Source: Bacteroidales bacterium (lineage in GTDB: Bacteria > Bacteroidota > Bacteroidia > Bacteroidales > VadinHA17). Taken from it: a stretch of 18,475 bases of DNA. Below are positions 6,685 to 13,702 of this stretch, piece by piece (within the stretch, counting starts at the first letter, position 1; every line of letters starts with the position of its first letter). The position numbers and the translations under genes are program-made. The notes under the pieces were generated by a model. The model had not been told where the DNA came from and did not search any database. It worked only from the letters and a program-made list of their open reading frames with translations. The stretch is taken from positions 1 through 18,475 of the forward strand of contig DOTV01000068.1 in NCBI GenBank assembly GCA_003520925.1, written 5' to 3'.

Positions 6685-8193
6685 CTATCTGCCGATTTCT
6701 GAGATTCCCTTTTCAATCCGGTTAATTGTATTTTCCTTTCCAATCCAGCTTATTATGTCAAACATATGCGGCCCCCGAAGAGTTCCGACAATTACCAGTC
6801 TGAAGGCATTCATAACGGAGCCCGTATTATAACCTTTTGTCTCAATCCATGTCCTGACAGCAGATTCAGTTGCTGTTGAAGTAAAATCTTCCACATCCTG
6901 CAGGACTGTAACAAGCTCTTTAAGTATCTTTTCTGAGTCGGGCTGCCATCTTTTCTTTACAACTTCAGGGTCATATACATCAGGGGTTTTGAAGAAGAAA
7001 TCGGTCTGTTCCCAGATCTCTTTTACAAAACTTATCCTCTCCTTGACAAGTCCTGTCAGTATCTCAAGCCTGACCATGTCGACATGAAATCCCTTTGCCC
7101 TGAGGAACTCCCTGAATTCAAGGGCAAGCTGATTATTTGTTCTTCTCTGCAGATACTGATGATTGAACCATTTTGCTTTTTCAGGGTCAAACCGGGATCC
7201 TGATTTTCCGACTCTTTCGAGTGAAAACGCATTTATAAGTTCTTCCATTGAAAATATCTCCTGCTCGGTTCCGGGGTTCCAGCCGAGAAGTGCAAGCATG
7301 TTAATAAATGCCTCGGGATAGTAACCATCTTCACGGTAGCCTTTTGCAGTTTCACCGTATGGCCAGAAAAGAGGGAATACCGGGAATCCCATTTTATCTC
7401 CGTCCCGTTTGCTTAATTTACCTTTCCCGTCAGGTTTGAGCAGAAGAGGAAGATGAGCAAACAATGGCGGTTCCCAGCCAAAAGCCCTGTAAAGCAAAAC
7501 ATGGAGCGGAAGTGATGGTAACCATTCTTCACCGCGGATCACATGCGTTATCTTCATCAGATGGTCATCAACCATGTGTGCAAGATGATAGGTCGGCATG
7601 CCGTCAGATTTGAAAAGTACCTTATCATCAAGAGCATCTGTATTAACGGAAATGTCTCCTCTGATAAGGTCATTAAATAGTATTTCCTCGTCATGCGGCA
7701 TCTTAAACCTGATAACATATGGCTCTCCCATGTCGAGTTTCGCGTTCCATTCGACGGCACTTAAAGAAATCGAATTATTTAGCTTCTCCCTGTTGTCCGC
7801 ATTATAAATGAAAGTCTTTCCTTCTTTTTCACTTTCCGTTCTCAGCGCTTCAAGCTCCTCAGGGGTATCGAAAGCATAATATGCATAACCATTGTCGAAA
7901 AGAATATCAGCATATTGCCTGTAGAGATGCTTCCGGTCGCTTTGCCTGTATGGCCCGTATTCTCCTCCTTCGTTAATCCCCTCATCAACAACTATTCCAC
8001 TCCATTTCAGCGAATCCATGATATACTCTTCAGCCCCACCAACAAACCTTGTCTGATCAGTGTCCTCAATCCTGAGAATGAATACACCATCATTCTTCCT
8101 GGCAAAGAGGTAATTGTACAATGCTGTTCTGACTCCCCCAATATGCAGGGGACCTGTCGGACTTGGTGCAAATCTTACTCGTACCTGCGACAT
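6685..8193 (-). CDS. gltX: Glutamyl-tRNA synthetase
   Basis: This is the class I aminoacyl-tRNA synthetase charging tRNA-Glu. ATG 8193 is preferred (502 residues, MSQVRVRFAPSPTG...): the family normally starts a few residues before this motif, AGG lies about seven bases upstream, and the alternative upstream TTG at 8223 falls inside a probable promoter box. Signatures are the HIGH-equivalent HIGG (17-20), RIEDTDQ, VIRGEEWLPSLPLH, and the KMSKS-equivalent KLSKR (259-263), followed by GFPVFPLFWPYGE, an insertion I associate with Bacteroidota GluRS. The C-terminal anticodon-binding helical domain is complete. It heads a leftward unit with the TatD hydrolase. No other glutamyl- or glutaminyl-tRNA ligase or gatCAB gene is in the window, so discriminating status is undetermined. 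Confidence 0.97.
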   Translation of the reverse strand: MSQVRVRFAPSPTGPLHIGGVRTALYNYLFARKNDGVFILRIEDTDQTRFVGGAEEYIMDSLKWSGIVVDEGINEGGEYGPYRQSDRKHLYRQYADILFDNGYAYYAFDTPEELEALRTESEKEGKTFIYNADNREKLNNSISLSAVEWNAKLDMGEPYVIRFKMPHDEEILFNDLIRGDISVNTDALDDKVLFKSDGMPTYHLAHMVDDHLMKITHVIRGEEWLPSLPLHVLLYRAFGWEPPLFAHLPLLLKPDGKGKLSKRDGDKMGFPVFPLFWPYGETAKGYREDGYYPEAFINMLALLGWNPGTEQEIFSMEELINAFSLERVGKSGSRFDPEKAKWFNHQYLQRRTNNQLALEFREFLRAKGFHVDMVRLEILTGLVKERISFVKEIWEQTDFFFKTPDVYDPEVVKKRWQPDSEKILKELVTVLQDVEDFTSTATESAVRTWIETKGYNTGSVMNAFRLVIVGTLRGPHMFDIISWIGKENTINRIEKGISEIGR

Positions 8194-8220
8194 TTTAAAC
8201 CTGATATTAAAAAATTTAAA

Positions 8221-8228
8221 CAAAGATA
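8221..8228 (-). promoter_or_regulatory. Candidate -7 promoter box (TATCTTTG) for gltX
   Basis: On the minus strand this reads TATCTTTG, a perfect TAnnTTTG match 28 bases before the gltX ATG at 8193. No good -33 TTTG is seen about 20 bases upstream. If it is used, the transcript starts downstream of the in-frame TTG at 8223, which supports the 8193 start. Confidence 0.4.
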
Positions 8229-8256
8229 AACATTGGATACTAATTAACCTAGGCTG

Positions 8257-8348
8257 CTGGTTACTGGTTACTGGTTGCTGGTTACTGGTTGCCGGTCAAT
8301 AGCTAATTTTCCAATAAACTAGCAACAAGCAACGAGTAACAAGCAACT
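8257..8348. repeat. Paired heptamer arrays forming an imperfect hairpin
   Basis: The left array has five CTGGTTR units (8257-8291: A, A, G, A, G at the last base) plus a partial unit. The right array has four units of AGYAACN (8321-8348: AGCAACA, AGCAACG, AGTAACA, AGCAACT). The segment 8273-8292 (GGTTGCTGGTTACTGGTTGC) pairs with 8329-8348 at 17 of 20 Watson-Crick positions plus one G·T, with two mismatches, across a 36-base loop. The order of unit variants is mirrored between the arms (G-A-G opposite C-T-C). A TTTTT run follows at 8353-8357. It sits between divergent gltX and tdh, inside the tdh leader region. Confidence 0.8.
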
Positions 8349-8388
8349 TGAGTTTTTATATTAATTTAGCATCCAAATTTTGGTCAAC

Positions 8389-9423
8389 ATGAATAAGATG
8401 AAAGCTCTTGTAAAAGCCAGGCCGGAAAAAGGGCTATGGATGGAAGAGGTGCCTGTACCTGAACCTGGCCTCAATGATGTGATTATCAAGGTTAAAAAGT
8501 CGGCTATCTGCGGGACTGACCTTCATATATATGAATGGGATCCATGGGCTCAGAAGACAATTAAGACACCAATGGTGATCGGTCATGAGTATATGGGGCA
8601 TATTGAGAAAACGGGAGCCGGAGTTAAGAATCTTAAACCGGGTGACAGAGTTACCGGGGAGGGCCATCTTGCTTGTGGTCACTGCAGGAACTGCAGGCGC
8701 GGGAAAGAGCATGTTTGCGAGAACACTATCGGAATTGGTGTAAATATAGACGGATCATTTGCTGAGTATGTCAGGATACCTTCAGTTAATGTTGTGCCGC
8801 TCGACCACAGGATCCCGGATGAATGGGCTGCAATAATGGACCCGTTTGGCAATGCAACCCATACTGCTTTGTCTTTTCCGCTTCTTGGGGAGGATGTGCT
8901 GATAACTGGTTCAGGTCTGATAGGCAGCATGGCGGTTGCAATCGCAAAATATGCAGGAGCACGGTTCATAGTCGCGAGCGACCTGAGCGACTACCGTCTT
9001 GATATTGCAAAAAAAATGGGTGCGACTCTTACAATTAATCCATCGAAGGGTGAAAAAATCTCTGATGCTGTTTTAAAACTTGGAATGAGAGGTTTCGATA
9101 TTGGACTTGAAATGTCGGGATCGCCGAAAGCTTTTATTGAAATGATGAGCAATATGTACAACGGATCGAGTATTGCTTTGCTTGGTATTTTACCTTCGAA
9201 TTTTGAAGTTCCATGGAGTGATATAATTTTCAGGGCTATTACTCTTAAAGGTATTTATGGCCGGGAGATGTGGGAAACCTGGTATAAAATGGAACAGATG
9301 ATAATCGGAGGTATTAATCTGGATCCCGTAATAACTCACAGGTACCATATCGATGATTTTCAGAAGGGTTTTGATGTTATGGAAAGCACTAACTGCGGAA
9401 AAGTTATACTAAACTGGGATTGA
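8389..9423 (+). CDS. tdh: L-threonine 3-dehydrogenase (zinc, medium-chain)
   Basis: The enzyme oxidises L-threonine to 2-amino-3-ketobutyrate with NAD+. It is a zinc-dependent medium-chain dehydrogenase closely resembling E. coli Tdh along its whole length. Residues (numbered from ATG 8398): catalytic-zinc Cys38 in ICGTD, GHEYMG, the structural-zinc cluster CGHCRNCRRGKEHVC, EDVLITGSGLIGSM (Rossmann loop), EMSGSPKAF, KGIYGREMWETWYKM and the C-terminal SGKVILNWD-like end. Starting at ATG 8398 gives 341 residues, exactly the E. coli length; ATG 8389 adds MNK and is equally plausible because neither has a clear Shine-Dalgarno. A TTG at 8380 is less likely. It is followed by kbl after 110 bp and is flanked on both sides by short-unit repeat hairpins. 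Confidence 0.96.
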   Translation: MNKMKALVKARPEKGLWMEEVPVPEPGLNDVIIKVKKSAICGTDLHIYEWDPWAQKTIKTPMVIGHEYMGHIEKTGAGVKNLKPGDRVTGEGHLACGHCRNCRRGKEHVCENTIGIGVNIDGSFAEYVRIPSVNVVPLDHRIPDEWAAIMDPFGNATHTALSFPLLGEDVLITGSGLIGSMAVAIAKYAGARFIVASDLSDYRLDIAKKMGATLTINPSKGEKISDAVLKLGMRGFDIGLEMSGSPKAFIEMMSNMYNGSSIALLGILPSNFEVPWSDIIFRAITLKGIYGREMWETWYKMEQMIIGGINLDPVITHRYHIDDFQKGFDVMESTNCGKVILNWD

Positions 9424-9441
9424 CACTCTTCAATGAGATAT

Positions 9442-9501
9442 CTTTGTGCCTTTGTGCCTTTGCGGCATCTTTTAATTCCACGAAGACGCAAAGACGCTAA
9501 G
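9442..9501. repeat. Paired octamer arrays forming a hairpin between tdh and kbl
   Basis: The left arm (9442-9465) is three octamers: CTTTGTGC, CTTTGTGC, CTTTGCGG. The right arm (9478-9501) is CCACGAAG, ACGCAAAG, ACGCTAAG. Aligned antiparallel over 24 positions they give 17 Watson-Crick pairs, 3 G·T wobbles and 4 mismatches, with a 12-base loop. An A8 run follows directly (9503-9510) rather than a T-tract, so on the plus strand this is not a classical terminator. In the tdh-kbl message it would fold as a long hairpin in the 110-base spacer and could limit read-through or protect the upstream mRNA from 3' decay. Confidence 0.75.
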
Positions 9502-9533
9502 CAAAAAAAACTAACGAATAAATAATTCAGAAT

Positions 9534-10724
9534 ATGTATAAAGAATTTCAAAGTCACCTTAAAGGAATTATCAAAGAAATAATCGAAGCCGGGTTGTACA
9601 AGAATGAGCGGATTATAGTTTCTCCGCAGGGAGCTGAAATTACGCTTGACACCGGCCAGAAGGTATTGAATTTCTGTGCCAACAATTACCTTGGATTATC
9701 AAATAATGGCCAGCTTGCAGAAGCAGCAAAAAGATCGCTTGAGGATCATGGTTATGGCATGTCGTCGGTAAGGTTTATCTGCGGAACCACCGATCTTCAT
9801 AAAAAGCTCGAATCCAAAATTGCTGAGTTTTTCGGTACTGAAGATACTATCCTCTATGCAGCGTGCTTTGATGCCAACGGTGGCGTTTTTGAACCACTTC
9901 TTTCAGAACAGGATGCCATAATATCCGATTCTCTCAATCACGCTTCAATAATCGATGGCGTTCGTCTCTCCAAAGCACAGCGATACAGGTATAATAATGC
10001 CGATATGGAAGATCTGGAAAAACAGCTTCAGCTTGCCAGGGAGCAAAGATACCGGCTTATAGTAACTGACGGAGTTTTTTCCATGGACGGTAATGTAGCT
10101 CCTCTTGATAAAATAGTATCCCTGGCAGAGAAATATAATGCAATGGTAATGGTCGACGAATCACATTCGGCAGGTGTGGTAGGAAAAACCGGGCGTGGTG
10201 TTACTGAACTGTACAACCTTAAAGGTAAGGTTGAGATCATAACTGGTACACTTGGAAAAGCTTTTGGAGGAGCAATAGGAGGATTTACGACCGGGAAAAA
10301 GGAAATTATCGAGCTTCTGAGGCAGCGATCACGTCCATACCTGTTTTCAAATTCTATACCTCCGATGGTAGCAGCAGCAGGTATAAGGATGATTGACATG
10401 ATGACTGAAACGAATGAATTGCAGGACAGACTCCATTTTAACTCGGAGTATTTTATTAAAAAAATGACTGAGCTAGGTTTTGATATAAAACCTACCAGAT
10501 CTGCAATATGTGCTGTAATGCTTTATGATGCAAAGCTGTCCCAGCAGTTTGCTTCAAGGCTTCTTGAGGAGGGCATCTATGTTATCGGGTTCTATTATCC
10601 TGTTGTGCCAAAGGATCAGGCACGGATAAGGGTACAGCTTTCGGCAGCGCATGAAATTGCTCATCTCGATAAGGCTGTCAGTGCTTTTGAAAAAATCGGA
10701 AGAGAACTTAAAGTGATTAAATAA
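9534..10724 (+). CDS. kbl: 2-amino-3-ketobutyrate CoA ligase (glycine C-acetyltransferase)
   Basis: This pyridoxal-phosphate enzyme of the alpha-oxoamine synthase family cleaves 2-amino-3-ketobutyrate with CoA to glycine and acetyl-CoA, completing the threonine degradation begun by Tdh. The 396 residues match the E. coli length (398). Visible motifs: NFCANNYLGLS (46-56), SVRFICGTTDLHKKLE (78-93), DSLNHASIIDG with His136, VDESHSAG with Asp208 and His211, and the PLP-binding lysine Lys242 in TGTLGKAFGGA. RQRSRPYLFSNS is also nearly identical to E. coli Kbl. Related family members (BioF, HemA, Spt) are less likely given the adjacent tdh. Its stop codon directly abuts the nrdJ stop on the other strand, with no base between. 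Confidence 0.96.
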   Translation: MYKEFQSHLKGIIKEIIEAGLYKNERIIVSPQGAEITLDTGQKVLNFCANNYLGLSNNGQLAEAAKRSLEDHGYGMSSVRFICGTTDLHKKLESKIAEFFGTEDTILYAACFDANGGVFEPLLSEQDAIISDSLNHASIIDGVRLSKAQRYRYNNADMEDLEKQLQLAREQRYRLIVTDGVFSMDGNVAPLDKIVSLAEKYNAMVMVDESHSAGVVGKTGRGVTELYNLKGKVEIITGTLGKAFGGAIGGFTTGKKEIIELLRQRSRPYLFSNSIPPMVAAAGIRMIDMMTETNELQDRLHFNSEYFIKKMTELGFDIKPTRSAICAVMLYDAKLSQQFASRLLEEGIYVIGFYYPVVPKDQARIRVQLSAAHEIAHLDKAVSAFEKIGRELKVIK

Positions 10725-13355
10725 TTATCCGCATTTTGATGAACCGCAATCCTTGCAGATAAGGCATCCCTCCTCGTAAACAAGGTTTTCGGAACCGCAT
10801 TCACCACATTTACCTTTTGCCTTGGTTCCGTTCGGAATATATTTCTTCAGTGCCCGTTCAACGCCATTCTTCCAGTTGTTGATCGATTCGCTGTCGAGTT
10901 TCAGTGACTGAACCAGGTTAACAACATCCTGTATAGGCATTTCATGCCTGAGTACACCTGAAATTAGTTTGGCATAATTCCAGAACTCAGGTTTAAACAT
11001 ATGAGACAGTCCCTCGATGGTCTTCTTGTAACCGTATTTATCGGTATACTGGAAGTCGTAGCGTGTCTTGCCGTCATCCATTTTTACCTTGATGATCTTC
11101 CCTTTGATGATAGTTTTTGGAATCGGAAAGATCTCTTCGTCAGCAAGGCCTGTGAAGATCTCATATGGCCTCCCTTCCTTCAGGCCAACGAATGCCACCC
11201 ATTTTTCCTCGTTGAAATTGAACCGGATAACATCGCAATCAAGCACCTTTGGCCTTTTTGGTCTTTCAGCCCTGATTTCATTTTTGCCTGCAATAAGGAC
11301 TCCGTTCCTTGATCCGTCGCGATATACAGTTGCGCCTTTGCAGCCTGATTTCCAGGCTGTGAGGTAAAGTTCACTCACGAGTTCCTCTTTTACGTCTGCC
11401 GGAAGGTTTATAGTAACACTAATGGAGTGGTCGACCCACTTCTGAATTGCTCCCTGCATCCGTACTTTTGCAACCCAGTCAACATCATTGGCAGTGGCTT
11501 TGTAATAGGGCGATTTCTTGATTATTGCATTAATTTCGTCATCATTCATCCGGGTTACCTGATTAGGATCGTACCCGTTCAGTTTAAGCCAGTCAACAAA
11601 TTTATGATGAAAAACTATGAACTCTTCCCATGAATCCCCGACCTCATCCTTGAAAGTGACCTTGACATCCAGGTCGTTCGGATTCACTTTCCGTCGCCGT
11701 TTGTAAAACACTGAGAAAATGGGTTCGATGCCCGAGGTGGTCTGGGTCATAAGACTTGTTGTGCCTGTAGGAGCAATTGTAAGGAGAGCTATATTCCGGC
11801 GGCCGAATTTAACCATATTATTATACATAACAGGATCTGCTTCCTTCATCCTGTTAATGAACGGGTTGTTTTTTTCCCTCTCAGCATCGTAAATAGTAAA
11901 GGGGCCCCTCTCCTTAGCGAGATATGTGGACGATTTATAAGCTTCGAGGGCCAGAGTTTTGTGAACGTCCAATGAGAAGGTTGTTGCCTCATCGGAGCCG
12001 TATCTCAGTCCAAGGCCAGCAAGCATGTCACCTTCAGCCGTTATGCCGATTCCTGTTCTTCTTCCCTCTTCTGCTTTTTTCCTGATGTTTACCCAGAGAT
12101 TCCTCTCGACCCTCTTTAGCTCTTCTGTTTCAGGGTCACCATCGATCTTTGCAAGTATCTGGTCAATTTTCTCAAGCTCGAGGTCAATTATATCATCCAT
12201 CATCCGCTGGGCCAGACCAACATGTTCCTTGTAAAGATCAAAATTGAATGCCGCTTTTTTTGTAAACGGGTCATCAACATAACTGAAAAGGTTAATTGCC
12301 AGTAACCTGCAGCTGTCGTACGGACAAAGGGGAATTTCACCGCATGGATTTGTTGAAACAGTTGCGAATCCAATGTCTGCATAGCAATCCGGTACGCTTT
12401 CCCTGATTATAGTATCCCAGAAGAGAACTCCCGGTTCGGCCGATTTCCAGGCATTGTGAATGATCTTGTCCCAGAGCTGGACTGCATCCACATCCTTTGA
12501 GAATTTTGGGTTGTCAGAGACAATCGGATATTGTTGTCTGAATGTAGTTTTTCCTTCAACCGCCTGCATGAAATCATCAGTAAGCTTTACCGAGACGTTT
12601 GCACCGGTAACTTTTCCGCTCTCCAGCTTGGCATCGATAAATTTTCCACTGTCGGGGTGTTTGATCGAAATCGACAGCATTAAAGCTCCCCGGCGTCCAT
12701 CCTGCGCCACCTCGCGGGTAGAGTTTGAATATCTCTCCATAAAAGGAACCACTCCAGTAGATGTAAGGGCACTGTTAAGGACAGGTGTGCCTTTTGGCCT
12801 GATATGCGAAAGGTCGTGGCCAACACCTCCACGACGTTTCATCAGTTGAACCTGTTCCTGGTCAATCTTCATTATACCCCCGTATGAGTCCGACAGACCA
12901 TTGTTGCCTATTACGAAGCAGTTTGAGAGAGAGGCAATCTGAAAATCATTGCCGATCCCGGTCATGGGACCGCCCTGCGGAACAATGTATTTGAAATCTT
13001 TAAGAACATTATAAATAAGTTCCTCGGGCAGGGGATTTTTATATTTCATCTCAACACGGCGGATCTCCCTTGCAAGCCTGCGGTGCATATCATCAGGGGT
13101 CCTTTCATAAAGGTTTCCGAATGAGTCTTTTAAAGCATATTTATTTGCCCATACCCTTGCAGCCAGCTCATCTCCGTTGAAGTAGCTTATGCTTGCCTCT
13201 ACAGCCTCATCGTGAGAATAAGTGGGCCTCCCGTTTTTCTTTTCTGCAGGTTTGCCAGTCTCCTTCATAATAACCTTTTTTTTGCTTTCCGAAACTGCTG
13301 CATCATTTGTTATTTCTGGTGCAACCACTGACTCCTGGACAAATAAATCTCCCAT
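10725..13355 (-). CDS. nrdJ: Adenosylcobalamin-dependent (class II) ribonucleoside-diphosphate reductase
   Basis: The enzyme reduces ribonucleotides to deoxyribonucleotides using a B12-derived radical. Of 876 residues, 1-45 are a low-complexity Lys/Glu-rich leader, then an N-terminal helical domain (about 46-130) precedes the ten-stranded barrel. By alignment with T. maritima NrdJ, Cys146 (SNCFVIG), Cys338 and Glu340 (NPCGEIPL) and Cys349 (DSCRL) are the redox pair and the radical site; RRGGVGHDLSHIRP and PTGTTSLMTQTTSGIEPIF are further signatures. The C-terminus is a zinc-ribbon-like tail with cysteines at 850, 853, 864, 867, 870 and 875, thought to re-reduce the active site. No nrdB-like partner is adjacent, as expected for class II. 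I saw no cobalamin-riboswitch B12 box upstream. It is convergent with kbl, stop against stop. Confidence 0.96.
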   Translation of the reverse strand: MGDLFVQESVVAPEITNDAAVSESKKKVIMKETGKPAEKKNGRPTYSHDEAVEASISYFNGDELAARVWANKYALKDSFGNLYERTPDDMHRRLAREIRRVEMKYKNPLPEELIYNVLKDFKYIVPQGGPMTGIGNDFQIASLSNCFVIGNNGLSDSYGGIMKIDQEQVQLMKRRGGVGHDLSHIRPKGTPVLNSALTSTGVVPFMERYSNSTREVAQDGRRGALMLSISIKHPDSGKFIDAKLESGKVTGANVSVKLTDDFMQAVEGKTTFRQQYPIVSDNPKFSKDVDAVQLWDKIIHNAWKSAEPGVLFWDTIIRESVPDCYADIGFATVSTNPCGEIPLCPYDSCRLLAINLFSYVDDPFTKKAAFNFDLYKEHVGLAQRMMDDIIDLELEKIDQILAKIDGDPETEELKRVERNLWVNIRKKAEEGRRTGIGITAEGDMLAGLGLRYGSDEATTFSLDVHKTLALEAYKSSTYLAKERGPFTIYDAEREKNNPFINRMKEADPVMYNNMVKFGRRNIALLTIAPTGTTSLMTQTTSGIEPIFSVFYKRRRKVNPNDLDVKVTFKDEVGDSWEEFIVFHHKFVDWLKLNGYDPNQVTRMNDDEINAIIKKSPYYKATANDVDWVAKVRMQGAIQKWVDHSISVTINLPADVKEELVSELYLTAWKSGCKGATVYRDGSRNGVLIAGKNEIRAERPKRPKVLDCDVIRFNFNEEKWVAFVGLKEGRPYEIFTGLADEEIFPIPKTIIKGKIIKVKMDDGKTRYDFQYTDKYGYKKTIEGLSHMFKPEFWNYAKLISGVLRHEMPIQDVVNLVQSLKLDSESINNWKNGVERALKKYIPNGTKAKGKCGECGSENLVYEEGCLICKDCGSSKCG

Positions 13356-13702
13356 TTGTAAAAAATAAATCTGTTAACCTCTGATTCTGTTGCTATTAAA
13401 CGTTCGCTGATTTTTAAAGCAGGTATTTGCTAAAATAGATAAGCATAAACCTCAATGCAAGACAAAAATTTTAAGTTTATTAACATTTAGCAAGAGAGTT
13501 ATTAACTGTGACATTACTGTTTGTATATGAGCTACTTACGGCATTTTCTGGGCAGAATGAAAATCTGCATTTAATTAAAATCCTTAATTATCTGGACGTT
13601 GTAAGAAATATCGGATAACAACATCCTCTAAAACATTTCCGGCACAAAAAAAGGGCTGTTAAAAGTTAACAGCCCCCTTTGATCAGAATTTTTTAAAATC
13701 CA
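13356..13702. other. Intergenic region upstream of nrdJ
   Basis: This 347-bp AT-rich gap should contain the nrdJ promoter near its left end and the terminator of the Oar-like gene at its right end (listed separately). I see no TAnnTTTG box, no recognisable cobalamin riboswitch, no tRNA and no credible ORF; the longest plus-strand reading I noticed is 15 codons. AATTAA (13573-13578) facing TTAATT (13584-13589) is a weak AT-only inverted repeat. Confidence 0.5.
13646..13675 (-). terminator. Rho-independent terminator of the Oar-like receptor gene
   Basis: A perfect 10-bp stem, GGGCTGTTAA (13653-13662) with TTAACAGCCC (13666-13675), encloses a 3-base loop. On the minus strand it is followed immediately by seven T residues (A run 13646-13652 on the plus strand). 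It lies 28 bases past the receptor stop codon. This is the clearest terminator in the window. Confidence 0.9.

Noticed and set aside
8114..8302. Plus-strand reading frame with a Trp/Leu-rich repeat end
   Set aside because: It is antisense to gltX, and its C-terminal repeats are only the translation of the CTGGTTR array.
8257..8348. CRISPR array
   Set aside because: Units are 7 bases and directly contiguous, with no spacers and no cas genes.
12460..12849. Plus-strand 129-codon frame inside nrdJ
   Set aside because: It is antisense to a highly conserved part of the reductase and has no independent coding signal.
13529..13576. Short plus-strand ORF of 15 codons in the nrdJ upstream gap
   Set aside because: Too short, with no ribosome-binding site or recognisable sequence.
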